From positions 327,501 to 391,500 of the forward strand of contig JAMWET010005504.1 of the NCBI GenBank assembly GCA_024036415.1: 64,000 bases of DNA, written 5' to 3'. The stretch is from Prochilodus magdalenae. Taxonomy: Eukaryota; Chordata; Actinopteri; Characiformes; Prochilodontidae. The notes beneath the pieces were generated by a model, which saw only the letters and a list, made by a program, of their open reading frames with translations, was not told where the DNA came from and made no database searches. The translations under genes were made by a program, and so were the position numbers. This document shows, in pieces, positions 32,402-44,578 of this stretch; position 1 is the stretch's first letter; each line of letters begins with the position of its first letter.

Positions 32402-34260
32402 AGTAGCCTAGAGATATAAATATTAACTGGGAATATTTTATAAAGGATCAGTAACTGGCCTGGTTCCCTAAAAAGCTATACTGGAATACAAAGGTCTTAA
32501 TTTGACAAAGGTGAGAAAAACACTTGTACGGTCTATTCCCGGCTGCTATCAAACCAAAAGAGGTTTCCACTGTGATTGCAATGTTGCAAAAATCAGAGCA
32601 AATCAGCCATTAAAAACTGAGCTCTTAGCAATTAGGACACACAGAACCACATCTTGTGTCATCATCTCTCGGCGGGAGAGTCCATAAAATGGAAGACGGG
32701 GTGACTCCTCCAGTCACACTTCTGCTGCTCGTGTCTATTGATTTTCTTGGTTAATGAAATACAGTCAAACTGTTTACGCTGCATTTGCTGCAATGCAGCT
32801 GGCTGGTGCTATAAAGAGCTATCAAATCTACATATTGAAAACTGGAGCTGAAAAAAAGAGAGGAAGTACATTGGGGAAAGTAAAAAATGACCTGCTTAGG
32901 TTTTAATTATAGTGAAATACTGTCTTACGGAGCGTTCGGCTAATTTGCAGCGGAGAAGCCTACACATCCGAGGTGTACAAATATTTATTGTGTTTATCCA
33001 ACAGTTATTAGGCAGGCATGCTGCATATTCGACTGCCTCTGATTAAAGATCAGTGTTTTCTCATAGCAATGCTGCGCACAACCATTTTATTGATTTCAAT
33101 GCCGCATAATCATATTTGGACTTGCTTTGGAGTGCCTTCATTAGATTACCACTTAATTATAATGTTTTAATTTCAGTAACAAAGCAGTCTAATCTTATTT
33201 TAGGCGTGGGTGTGGATACAAGCGAAGGAAGGGTACATAAAGCCCGTAGAGGGGGCGGCCTTCGTAAGCTGTAAGGCTGCAATATACAAGTAATGCTGCA
33301 GATAATAGCGCTGCCGAAGCCCTTCTGCAGGAGATGAAATGTTCTCAGGGTTGAAATATCGGAGCAGTGAAATACCCTCCAGCGATACATAAGTAAGTGT
33401 GAGAGGTCGATATGTATCTGTGAGGGTCGGTTACCAGCACTAAGCGAGACTGTGGCTCACTGTCAGGGTGCCGAGTGCAGGTCTCCTAAGCAACACTAGA
33501 ATTACTTTGAATGGAGCGCCCTGCACGTGCCTGAAAGGATTTTTCCATGTAGTAATTTCACAGCGGTACATGTTCGCGTGCAGACGGGTCCTGCCCACCT
33601 GCTTCTGAGTGTTTCCTCACGATTTTGAACACTTCCGTCCGGCGGAAACCCCTCGAGCACCTTGGAGCAAGAGAGAGGTAATGAGATATTGACCACCAAG
33701 TCATCCCCTTCCTCGAAAGAACAAGGCAGTCATTTACCAAATGTGTCATTCTGATGAACTAGCGGGCAAAAAAAGCCGACCCAAAATGAGCCGTAAAACA
33801 CAGTTAATCTGACGCGGGAACAGCTAACGGGAGCTTGTAAAAACGTGGCAATCCTTCACTGTATGCTCCTATCAAGGCCTGATAACAACCAGGGATATCA
33901 ATCCATCAATCAGACCTCGGATGCCTCCAGGTGAACAACAGAGAAAGATGTGGAGAGTGAGGATGAGGCAGAGAAAAAAAAAAGAGAGACTGGATCATAG
34001 AGATGACACATGCATGATTAGTTGTCCCTCCGTCCCACCCCCCATTATGCAGTTACGGCCACTCATACGCCCCGGGAGGATGATGGAGACGTTGGTCGGG
34101 ATCGCAGGTGCGCGGAGGTAGATGCTAATGAATCCGTTCCAACATGATGTTAATTATGATTAACGAGGGGAAAAAGCCTGCGAGCGAACGGTGGCCAACA
34201 ATAGAAAAATCACCCATGTGAATAAAAGGAGGTTGTAGTTGGCTTAAGGCGCAAAGATCA
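32402..34260. other. Candidate conserved non-coding block
   Basis: No gene with a recognisable product. From about 32690 to 34200 the sequence is free of visible repeats, compositionally balanced, and rich in homeodomain- and forkhead-type words: TTTTAATTATAGTG, GCATAATCATATTTGG, CTCTGATTAAAGATC, GATATCAATCCATCAATCAG at 33892-33911, GATGTTAATTATGATTAACG at 34145-34164. This texture is typical of vertebrate conserved regulatory DNA near developmental genes. It is an inference from composition, not an alignment. Confidence 0.35.
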
Positions 34261-34795
34261 GGCTACTTCTGAATGACTCCTCAAATGGCAATGGCACAAT
34301 GGAGCAGTTGTGCTGGTGAAGGCGTGGCAGCAATCCAGTAAGTGCACATACGGAAGGCTCTTGGTAAGATCAGGAAAATACCAGGAAAGTCGATAAGCTT
34401 GCTAGTTTAGTTACTTGTGATTATCACAAAGTACTGTGGGTGGGTGTTTTGGATGCAGATTGGTTCTGAAGTCTGGAGTTATGCTGCTGTTTTGCTATGC
34501 ATTCAAATTACATTTCATCAGGCCCTACATGAAGGGCCCGGGCAATGCCCCAACAATCATCATCAATGCCCCACTAAATCCACCATTTTGTACACACTTT
34601 CACTGTGGCAGGGGGCAGTTGAAAAAGCTACACTGATGGACTAACACAGACGGGCTTGCATATATCAGTGTGTATTAGCTGTGCTTTGCTATGCTATATG
34701 TGTGGAGGAGATAAATCAGCAGATGTTAATCAGTAGACCTTGTATGTTATTAATGTGGAGCCCCTGTCAATTCTCTCAGGACAGATCTACATTTC
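34261..34795. other. Unassigned non-coding stretch
   Basis: Nothing recognised. Confidence 0.5.
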
Positions 34796-34975
34796 AAGTC
34801 CAGTCAAAGTTTATTTATATAGCATATTTCTTCTCTGACCACAACAGATGTCACAAAGCGGCTTTAGAGAAAATCCGGATCCAATCCCCCAAGAGCAAGC
34901 CAAGGGCGACAGTGGCAAGGAAAAACTCCTTAAGGGAAAGAAACCTTGAAAGGAACCAGGACTGAAACGGGGATC
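34796..34975 (-). mobile_element. Retroelement 3'-end fragment
   Basis: AAAGTTTATTTATATAGCAT, then ACAGATGTCACAAAGCGGCT, then GGCAAGGAAAAACTCCTTAA and AAACCTTGAAAGGAACCAGG. This is the minus-strand form of a very common fish repeat whose plus-strand 3' end reads AGCCGCTTTGTGACATCTGT and ends in a short AT tail. It is probably a LINE or SINE 3' region; class not certain. Confidence 0.65.
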
Positions 34976-35097
34976 CCAGGATAAGAGGATAAGATTTTAC
35001 AGGTGATTTTCAATAATAAAAAATAGAGAAATTACAGAATTAGATTATTACATACATATTTACATAATTAAGGACTTTGGGATATTTGGCTAAAGAT
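34976..35097. other. Short AT-rich spacer
   Basis: AT-rich sequence that may be an extension of the preceding repeat. No gene. Confidence 0.4.
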
Positions 35098-35934
35098 AAA
35101 GATTCAGCCCATGCAGCTTGAATATTCTCACAAGGTTCCTGTAAACTGTGCGGTAGGAGTCGAGGTGGAGTCACACTGGGCCTTCTGGACATGTGACAAC
35201 AAACCGCTCATCTTGGTGCTGACCATGGTGCCTCCACACACAGACTTATTGGTCGTCTCCACCAGGACAAAAGCGTGACTTGAAGATGAAGATGACTCGC
35301 TGCCGTTCTGAGTCACTCCAAAACAACTGACACCATTGCAGTCTGTGGCGAGGATGACATGGTGTTAGATCCGTCGTCTTAACAATCTGTGTGCTTGTAG
35401 TCCTGCATCACACCGCCGTCTGCCAATGTGCTGACACTTATAGGATGACTCATGGGGGGCATCTCTGCTTGCCACAATTGTGGCTATTGGGTCGCTCTGT
35501 GCATGTTGGACATTTTAATGCTTCTCTCTCTTTGTGGTTCTCCCAGAGCCGCCATGTCGCTGATGTGTGCCTTCTTCAATCCACTGCCTCCAACATCATG
35601 CTATTGTAGTATCAGCACGACCGATATGGCATCCACTTCCTGGATTCAACTCCTCTCCAACTCTTCTAACTGCTCTAATTATTTTTGAACTCTTCTCTGA
35701 GCCATACTTCGCTTGCAAAGGATGCTACCAACAGAACAGCATGAGTCAGAATGGAAATCATACACAACAGGATGATCTTATATAGTCAGTCATGTACAGC
35801 AATAAGGCCTGTGCTTGCTTAAGTCACATGCGTGGCCGAGCATGAAACTTGAATCATTCTCTTATCTCATGATGTCAAACATACCCATCAAGATTCATTC
35901 CTGTTTTATTGGTGATGAGTGTATATAAGAAATC
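35098..35934 (-). mobile_element. Tc1-like relic (recurrent family), one end intact
   Basis: Minus-strand copy of the family at 31443-32401. The right end ATTGGTGATGAGTGTAT is its terminal-repeat region. Moving left, TTGCAAAGGATGCTACCAAC (35714-35733) is the region upstream of the coding start. 35400-35450 holds the linker, 35270-35330 gives a frameshifted EWQ-type catalytic segment (SHAFVLVETTNKSVCGGT is visible), and CCATGCAGCTTGAATATTC at 35109-35127 is the C-terminal coding block. The other terminal repeat is missing. It encodes no intact protein. Confidence 0.8.
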
Positions 35935-36289
35935 CCAACTGTGGGTGAGAATTGCTCATAACCAACGATTAAATGATAACAACACAAAATAATAAACCAA
36001 TGGCTTATAAGAAACTGTACTGATATTAAGATTATTAGAGATGAGTTCTGCTGTCTTATGGTTGTCTGACATTATGAAAAAAGATCACACTTTGTAGTTA
36101 TTAGAGATATAATACTGAGAAATATGGCATAAGCACAACTGATAATCTTACCACAAATTGAGACTCTATGAATGAGACTTCAGGTTTTATTAACTGTAAA
36201 TTTGAACAAACTCTACGTATATTGGATTACATCTTTGACATATTGAGTGAAGGTTTGATTAATTTGGAGGGTCCACACTTTTTTCATTT
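35935..36289. other. Unassigned non-coding stretch
   Basis: Nothing recognised. Confidence 0.5.
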
Positions 36290-36605
36290 TGTGGCAGCAC
36301 TTCATATTATGTGTTCACAAATGTAGACTAAGTAATGCATTAACAATGGTTACAGTGCCTAACTAGCATTAAATAAACACAGAACAACTAGCTAAGTAAA
36401 CATGTAATAGCTGCGACATCTTTCCCTTAGTCAACCTTAATGCAGCGGATCGTTCTAATGTGCACTGTACGGTGTAAATTCGAATGACAATAAAGTCCCT
36501 CTAAGTCTACATCTTATTTCATCATTGTCAGTATACTACATCATGTTAACTAATGCATTACTCCATGTTAGTTAGTCAACACTTCCAGTAAAGTGTTACC
36601 CATTT
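36290..36605. mobile_element. AT-rich MITE, with inserted sequence
   Basis: Blocks AATGCATTAACAATGGTTAC at 36333, ATCATGTTAACTAATGCATTA at 36541 and TAGTCAACACTTCCAGTAAA with GTGTTACCC at the end match the order of 15268-15432. A segment at about 36420-36510 is absent from the other copy and may be a nested insertion. Confidence 0.6.
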
Positions 36606-36689
36606 TACGCTACAGCATTGTCAAATAGGGGGGTTTTGAGGGTTATATGCCAAGGGGGGCCAGAAACAGGTAAGATTAGTTTTGGAGTA

Positions 36690-36890
36690 AATGTGCTTCC
36701 AGCTACAGCAGAGGTAGCAAACTGCCGTCCTGAAGGGCAGGAGTCCAGCACAGTTTGATAAATTTCCTGCTCTCCTGCTAAACCTAGCAATTTCCTGCTG
36801 AGTTGAATCAAGTGTGTTTGTGTACAAAAATCATCTAACTATACTGGACCCCGGCCATGCAGGCCTAGAGTTCACCACCCCTGTGCTAGA
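36690..36890. mobile_element. Fish MITE fragment
   Basis: Contains GAGGTAGCAAACTGCCGTCC near the left edge and ACCCCGGCCATGCAGGCCTA near the right, with GAATCAAGTGTGTTTG between. The layout matches a common fish non-autonomous element (a GGTCCTGGAGGGC box on the left, CAAACACACCTG inside, and ACCCCTG at the end). The right edge here reads TTCACCACCCCTG. Confidence 0.5.
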
Positions 36891-37489
36891 TGATATGCTC
36901 TAGCTTTGCCTAATCTGTTATTTCCTTCTGCTTCGTTAGTAAATAGCCTCAGCTTGGAGTCTTTCCTGTAGCATTTTTCTTTCAGTGTAGATCTCACTCT
37001 TGCATGACTGTGCCATCTTCCACAGTTATTGCCTTGGTTTTCAGGTTTCTCAGCATGGAGATGTCTACACTGTCTTTGCCTGCCTGTGATGTGGCTCATG
37101 ACCAGTAAAACAGGTAAACAAACAGGAGACATCTGAATAAAAGGGTATGAATACAACGCATTAAACAAACAAACAAATAAAATGGTATAAATAAAAATGT
37201 AGAAGTTTGTCCCTGTGCTGACCTTTGCGCAAAAAAAGGCCATTGTTCTTCAGTAATATTGATGGTATATATTCAATGTAAATGTGTACAATTTACAAAA
37301 CCAGACACGTGTTGGATTTTTGTATAGGTGAGCCAAATGGTCAGTACTTAGCAAAGTTTTTTTTATTTAACTTATATGGTCCTTTTGTCTTTTTAGTGTT
37401 CATAATCATATTACAGGGGTCTAGTAGAATAAAGGTACATGCTTTAAAAACATTCTCATCTTGTACATCTGTATTCGCCATCTGTCTAA
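36891..37489. other. Unassigned non-coding stretch
   Basis: A 123-codon minus-strand frame (36872-37243) has no recognisable domain and overlaps repeat sequence. Nothing else seen. Confidence 0.45.
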
Positions 37490-37900
37490 AAATGCTCTGT
37501 TAGAGCTCCTGTGTCTTTAAGCCACGCCTCCCAATGAGCTCTGATAGGTTAGCTTGCCCATTTGTCCAATTGTTCAACTGCTACAAGTTTGGCATCCTCG
37601 AAACACTCTTTACAAGGGTTTCTGTTTTGATGAATCAGTAGACTGGAGCAGCACAATTTAGAGTGGTTTTTACCATTCCTGCTTTCTGTGTGTTGTGTGA
37701 GGGGGTGCCAAACTTGCTGGTAGGGCGGCAATAAGTATTGAGTTTAGAGAGTACATCACCTTGTAACAGAGAACAAGGACTGCTCTTTGAGGCAGCTTTG
37801 GCATGTAATTTGTAGATTGTTTACATGCACAAACAGCCACATAATGCAATAAAGTACAGGGAGTAAACAGAGAAGTCTAATAGGTCCCTTTTAAATGCAC
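37490..37900. repeat. Possible interspersed repeat
   Basis: GAGCTCCTGTGTCTTTAAGC and CACGCCTCCCAATGAGC at the start and AATAGGTCCCTTTTAAATGC at the end look like the edges of a common fish repeat recalled by pattern. There is no other copy in this window to confirm it, so the class is open. Confidence 0.35.
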
Positions 37901-40569
37901 TTTTCATTGTGACAGTCACGACCGATATGAAGAAAGCTGCAGCTGTGTTGTTTATTTATCTTGGCATGTGCTTCGAGGCATAAAGTTCTCACCCCTCCCA
38001 TTTTTAACACATCATTGTTCACTAGCAGCTTAATACTTCACACTCAGACCCAACAGCAAAAGTGTTCTAGTTGACCTGATAATGAATCAGTTACAGTTAG
38101 CTAAAAACACGATTTTGATTCCCATTCTAATGGCAAAATGTATCATAGCTTCTGTATCAGTTTTGATTGCTGTGATGTGAAAATCAATGCATTCCTGTTT
38201 TGGCCACTGAGAATGGCTAAGGAGAGAACATGAGGTCAGTCAATCATAATTATCCTCTCATGAACAGCACAGATAGGTCATGTCTGATTGAAGCACTGTA
38301 TCTCAGAAAAGTCTGGCTTCATACTGTGCAGCAGAGGGAACTGGAGATCAAGGTTGGTGAAATATTGACTCGGTACACCCTGTCAGTCACTCATTCCATC
38401 AGTCAGTCAAACCCAAAGTGTACAGGGGACCAATACCAGTCAAGTCATCAATAATACATTTTTAATCCTGTTTCACAGAACAAAGTTATAAGGAAAAGTT
38501 CACATTGTGTACACTTGGAAGCAGTTTGTTCAGTCACCAGGGCTCCACTGAGCTGAGAAAGAGCATAAAGTTGCTGTTGTTTACAGTAAAACGCTGCTGA
38601 GAGTTGGCTGGAACTTTAGAGAAAAGGTGAATGACTGACACTTGGTAGAGCAGATTAGATCTGGGGGGAAAATGCAATTTTAGATGGGGCACACTACAAT
38701 CGTGTGTGTGTGTGCGTGCGTGTGAGAGAGTTTATCATTGACAGATGCTAAAATGGACTTTAAAGAAAATGACTTTTTGCACGGAGGAGGAGGTCTGAGG
38801 AAAGAGGCGACTATGTTGAATATGAATGATATCATTTAGGGGTCCAGGCACTGGGTAGGATCAATTCTAAGTGCTGAAATCTATATGATTTGATATTGAA
38901 TTTATTATGACTTGACTAAGTATGAATCAAAATACCAACAAATGGTTTAATTAGCCTTCTGAGTGGTGTGACTGGCTAAGAGGGTTGTGCCCTGTCTCTG
39001 GAGCCTGAAGTGGAAGCATGGATGGTCTGGCAAGGATTGCATTGAAAACAGCACAAGCCCAGAACTGGACAGTCAGAATTCTCCTTTAGGTGTGTTCAGC
39101 TGCCTCTATGTTATTACGTGAGTAGCAGTCAAAAAAGATCTGGTGGCGGCTTCATGCGTCTAGAAGAGAAGCATGTCACTGCATTCAGTCAAAATATCTA
39201 TCCGACAGTGGATGAGAACTACAGTGTAAAAATATTTTCAGTGAAATTACAGATAGATAAGATACTGGCATTAGGGTTTCAGATGATTACCAACATTTTT
39301 GCAGTGTATTAACTGTATTCTGTACAGTACAGTTTCTTGCTGTTGTATTTATAAAACATCAAAATACTGTGAATTTCACTAAATACAGTACAAGACTGAT
39401 TACAGGCTTCCCAGCTGTGAACTCTTTATTTTTAGTTATTTTAAGTACACTCTTAAGTACATTCTTCTCTATAACTGCTCCCCACAGCAGGTATATAATC
39501 TATAAAATGCAGTTTTACATATTAGATACTAGTGGTGAGTCCATTAGTGTGAATGTGTGAACACTTGCGTGCCCGCAGGAAGTTTCACTAAAAATCCATG
39601 AGGTTCATTAGGCGCTGAGAGACCTGAGAACTGACCGTGAGAAAGTTCTTGTTTACAATTTTACTCTTAAGCCCTCTCAGACACCACCTTGGCCTGACTT
39701 GGAGACACAGCAGTATATAATAGAGGATAGTGAACTGATAAAAACAAGGGATGGGTGCTAGAGCTAGAGCAGAACTGAAAACTGCTGTGAGAAAAATCAG
39801 TAATATGATGTCATTTCAATCAGGATAATCCAGGTTGTTGCATAATGAGGATTAGCATTAGCTTGTAAAGTAATCACCTACTCAGTTAACACTACAAACA
39901 GTTAACATTAGCTAAGCCCACATGGGTTACTAATGTAAACAAGGATTAGCAATAGAAAACCAGCCAGCTCCTACATTCAAATCCAGCTAGAAATAACTTC
40001 ATTTAAAGACTTACACTTAGCAAAACCATCATTTATTTTACTGAGGCAGCTCACCTTGTTAAAGGTAGACCATGAGAGAATAATCCTAGTGAGGCTTTTA
40101 GCAACAGGGCCTTCTGACCAGGGGCAAGGCTGAGGAGAGCTTTAAGCGCTTTACTGTTTTGTGCAGTAAAGAGTTTTACTAAAGCCCTATGTGCCAATAT
40201 ATGGTGAATAAAATGTTGCTTTTAAACACTTAATGTTTTAATACTTGGCTTTTAACCAAAAATACTACCTTCCTGTTGTGAGTTTGTTGTATTTCTACAG
40301 TATTTCTCCGGTTTACAGTGTAGACTTTAGATCACTAATGGGGTTCCTCAGTGCATGTAAACTCTTACTCAGATTTCTTTCAGATTTCTCAAACAGCACA
40401 TGTGTAAAAAAACAGACCATTGTACCAGAAAGAAGTAAGCAGGAACTGAAATTATTTTCTTGACCAAAAAAGGGAGTACATTCTAGATAATGTATGTTAT
40501 GAGTTAATGAATTATTCAAGTGCTTGTATATGTGGTGAACCGATTACTGCCAGAAGTGAATTATTTGTA
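37901..40569. other. Unassigned non-coding stretch
   Basis: 2.7 kb with no supportable gene. It has a short (GT)n near 38703-38720 and several frames under 75 codons without domains. Confidence 0.45.
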
Positions 40570-40845
40570 GTTATCATATTATTAAGTGCCAATAGACACT
40601 CAGTGTTGCTGTGCACAAAAACCCCTCTATCTCCAAAACAAAATAACTTTACAGGAAAGAGTAAAAACACCCTTAACTTTAAATGTCACTTACTGTAAAT
40701 TACATTTAAAGTTATTTTGGAGTGTTGCTATTTGTCCAGCCACCATTGAAGTTTCGCACATTCCAAATGGCAGAAACTGTACTCAGATAATGCAGGAAAA
40801 AATTTACATACATGTATTTTTTGGGCGGCTTTGATATGTAGCTTG
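40570..40845 (+). mobile_element. Diverged relative of the 254-bp MITE
   Basis: The order of blocks follows 10535-10788: TGTTGCTGTGCACAAAAACC at the left, CTATCTCCAAAACA, ACTTTACAGGAAAGAG, then TTTCGCACATTCC, a CAGATAATGCA block, and ATACATGTATTTTTTGGGCGG at the right where copy 1 has ATACATGTTTTTATTTGGACAG. Terminal repeats are degraded. Confidence 0.5.
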
Positions 40846-42119
40846 CACTGCTAAACTTGTTTGACCAATTTTTCTTGTGCAGAACCTGTCAGGAGTGTCT
40901 GGGAAGGGAAACTATGGATTTGCCAATATGAATGAATTCAAAGACACATGTCTTCTGTAGTTTCTGAAATGATTCATTAAAGCATATATGTATATATATA
41001 TAGTTTTTACAGTTGGAGAAATAACTTGACCAGCTAAAGCTCCAGCTAGCAGGCTAGTCATTTAGCATCCATATTGTTTTTGCTACTAATGAAAATTCAC
41101 TGATAAAGCAACAGAAAAAGATCTCAGGAGAAAAGAATCCAGCTTATAGATTTTCATAAATCTGTGCACGATGGTGCTTTCTAATGCTTGAGCAAGAGAC
41201 GTACTAAAGTGTAATCCGACTAATGTTTGAGCAAGAGATTGAATGGGTTTATGTGTGTGTGCATGTCGCTCCGTCATCAGCTGACTCACCTTACATCTTC
41301 ACAATGTGGTAGAAAACTTTGGAATAAACAATATACACTGCAAACAGTGCCAGGGTAACATGAACATGGGCTGTCAGTGTAAACGAGTTGAGGGAGAGTA
41401 AAGTGAGGAGAAGAAAAGGGGTTGTCTGCTGACATACATGTTCGTGCAGCGGGGAGTGGAGGTGAATACTGGTGTTTTCACTTGATGGTTGGTCAGGCTG
41501 ATGGGAGGGATAGAAAAAAATGCTGGGATATGATTGCATCTAATTTACCTGCCCGTCCAAATATGTTGACACAATCAAACGTCAGATGGCAACAAGAGAT
41601 GGGCAGAAATCATCACACTTTGATCTAAGACAATGGAGAACCATGAATTACGTCTTCTGAGTGATATGCAATGGCTTGTGCAGATTGTGACCATGGGCAT
41701 GAACTATCAAAGTAAACAAGGTCCATTTTTAAAACAGGATGGCTTTAAACCATGCATAAACACTAACAACACTTAATAGGTCATTAATTAAACTTTCCAG
41801 CCTCTCTTCATTCCATACATTTAAACAGACTGGTTTTGATACTGGGCCTTTAGGACTGATGTCTGAGCTCTGTTGTAATTTGCTGCTCTGTATTGTGCCT
41901 CCTTCAAACAGGAGTCTGTTTGAATGGGTGTATAAACAGACCACCTGTTTTTGCAGCTTGGTTTCCATTAATGGAATATGATATACGCTTATAGAATATA
42001 CTTAATATATATTTAGTTACTTAATATATATATAGTTATATATTTTAACAGTATTTCTATAGTACATGAAACCGTCTTATTTGGAAAAAAATTGTAGGTA
42101 AAATTCAGTTTTCCACCAT
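40846..42119. other. Unassigned non-coding stretch
   Basis: No gene or element recognised. Short AT-rich runs at 40985-41000 and 42003-42035. Confidence 0.5.
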
Positions 42120-42560
42120 ATGAGCCTTAAGTAAGCACTAAGACCCATTCAGAGAGATTAAGACACAACGTGCTCCCTGAGGGAGCAGACTCAGGTCTTC
42201 AGCTCGATGGGCTAATCATGAAGCCTATCAGGGCTATTACTGCATTCCGTTGCAGGTTCAAGGCCCCTGGGACTGTCTTCAACACACAAAGATGTGAGGC
42301 GCTTTGACAAATATGGCCGGCTAGCTGGGCACGCGGCGTCTGAGGCAGATCATCAGGGTAAATCATCTGCTCCGCTGGCACATTTCATTGCATTAGAGCA
42401 CTCAATTGCACTTATTCAGTGAGCAAATGTGAGTATAGATAATTACGTTGTGCTCAAGGTGAGACCGGAGTTTTTCTTTGTGGATGCCTGTGCATGCAGG
42501 CAACACCTCTTTTGTCTTAATTACCTTAAAGCCTGTGCAAAAAGGGCATACCTTAACAAA
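42120..42560. other. Candidate conserved non-coding block
   Basis: Repeat-free, balanced composition with regulatory-type words: GGGCTAATCATGAAGCCTAT at 42209-42228, CTTTGACAAATATGGCCGGC at 42302-42321, TAGATAATTACGTTGTG near 42436, and TCTTAATTACCTTAAAGCC near 42515. It stands out from the decayed repeats around it. No coding potential. Classification is by texture only. Confidence 0.35.
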
Positions 42561-43403
42561 ATCAATGGAATAGTACTGTGCAAGTTTAGACACCCCAGAA
42601 AATAGGCTATTTAACTGGGTGGGTGGTAATCGTTTATTTTGCCCAGACAAATCAGTAATACTGAAATAAATATCCTAATATCAATGCAGCAAATAGCAGT
42701 TTTATATTTATTACTGTGCTGGGGCATTCTCATATGCTTTAGTCCACTGGATTGTTCACTGTACTGAGAAAAGGGAAAATATTAACCTCAGTGCACTATG
42801 TGTGAAATCCCTTTGGGAAAGGAGCACTGTTAAGAATTTCAGTATTTAATCTGTAAGAGCATTACAACAATGTGATCTTTTAAGCATCCTCTAAAACCTA
42901 TTAAACGCCAGAGATCCCACTTCCAAATTAATTGGCTAAAATCTTTTGCAGACCATTCCATAATCCCAAGCATAAAATGTTTTGTGTATTGTGCAAAAGT
43001 ATGCTTAAGCCGTACACTTTTTAATCCATACAGTTTTAATCCATACATAGTTATTCACTCCAGCAATTGCTCCTATACTGGCAGGTTTGGAATGGCAATT
43101 ACCATAAACATATTTACAAATACAAGTTAGTTTTTTTTTCAGGAGACATTTGTAACAGATTAGATGTCAAATGTAAGTCAAATGTAAATAAGGGATTTAC
43201 CAGGTTGTTCCAAAACAAATTTCTCAAGAAATCTCAAGAAAATGACTCCAAACAGTCTTGCTAAACCTGAAACCACCAAACTCTTAATAAAACCCTAATT
43301 GCCTATTAAATGTATGTTGTCTGTTTCTGATGATATAAAAATAAATACACTGAACTGTCATTTCAACAGGAAATTATATTACATACATATGTATGTTCAT
43401 ATA
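42561..43403. other. Unassigned non-coding stretch
   Basis: Nothing recognised. Confidence 0.5.
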
Positions 43404-43662
43404 TGTCATGCTTTCGGGTTTCCCTTCTGCCTCCGATCTCCCGAACTCCAACTCCCAGAACCCATCTCCCAATGACGTGTTAGTCACATGTCCGTCATCA
43501 CCCGATCGCACCCTTTTCCTGAAACGTCATCACCAGAGTATTGATTACTCACACCTGTATCTCATTTAGTCTGTTTGTTTAAGCTCCTGGTTCAAATCCT
43601 TGCTAAATCCTTGCTTTGCCTTCAGCTCAGCGTGCGTCAGTTCTAGTTTGTCAAACCTGACA
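43404..43662 (+). mobile_element. Probable solo LTR
   Basis: The 259-bp segment begins TGTCATG and ends CCTGACA, giving TG...CA ends with the 5-bp inverted termini TGTCA/TGACA usual for LTRs. It is flanked on both sides by ATATA (43399-43403 and 43663-43667), a 5-bp direct repeat as produced by integration of a retrotransposon. It is GC-richer than its surroundings. No internal gag-pol remains, as expected after recombination between two LTRs. The AT-rich flank makes a chance match possible. Confidence 0.6.
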
Positions 43663-43678
43663 ATATAATTCCCCTCTC

Positions 43679-43683
<5 letters not shown>

Positions 43684-43733
<50 letters not shown>

Positions 43734-43751
43734 ATATATACATATATATAT
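43684..43751. repeat. (CT)n followed by (TA)n
   Basis: About 23 CT units, then about 10 TA units with one interruption. Confidence 0.95.
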
Positions 43752-44397
43752 TGCACATAATGAGGAATGATATTTTTAGGTAGGTTGATATGCTAAATGA
43801 TTTAGTGAGTGGGTAGATGGTTGTTTGCAAGTTAGTGTCACTTCTAAGTACAAATTAATTACAGAATATGCAAAATGCTTATTGCACGTGTTTTGTAAGC
43901 AAAGGTAATGTGCTTTTTATGTTTTGGCTTATTGTTTTTATGAATTATCAATTATAGCAAGAGAAGAAAAGAAACAAAGAAATGGGGAGCAGTGGGGCAC
44001 TGTTCTTTTTCTTAGGGGTGTGTTAGTTCCAATGTTATGGGTTGCTTAATGTGAAGGCACATGCTTTTCATGAAGTATGTACTACAGTGTGATATTGCAC
44101 TGTTACTTCTAATGCATGAACATTCATTGTTGTCACTTATGAGCAGGCCATTCATCACAAAAACAGAATTAAAAAAAAGATTTTTTATTTTAATTTTTAA
44201 TTACAGCCTCTCAGCACATTTCACAATGCTACTGATGGGCCAGGATCCAGCTCCTGTCATAGTCTTGCACTAACTACAAATCAATCTTGTTTTATTAAGC
44301 AATTAGTTAACTTCTTTGCACATTGTTGGCCCTTGACCCTTAATCTGTTTCCCCATAGTGTTTTGATGAATTAACAGGTAGAAAAGCATTAGCTTGA
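43752..44397. other. Unassigned non-coding stretch
   Basis: Nothing recognised. Confidence 0.5.
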
Positions 44398-44578
44398 TTC
44401 TATAGGACAGTGTTCTCAATCCCATATACTGCCCCACTGCCCAACACATTGTATTGTTTTCCCTGCTCTAACATCTCCAGAAAGACTAAGAGTTAGCTCA
44501 TTAATTGCATCAAAAGAGTTGAGAGAAGGGAAAACTATGGATGTACTCCAGAACCAGGACTGAGAACCACTGACACAG
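44398..44578. mobile_element. MITE-like fragment
   Basis: The left edge CAGTGTTCTCAATCCC and right edge GAACCAGGACTGAGAACCAC form the inverted pair GTTCTCA/TGAGAAC. This edge pair is typical of a fish non-autonomous element. No coding sequence. Confidence 0.5.
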
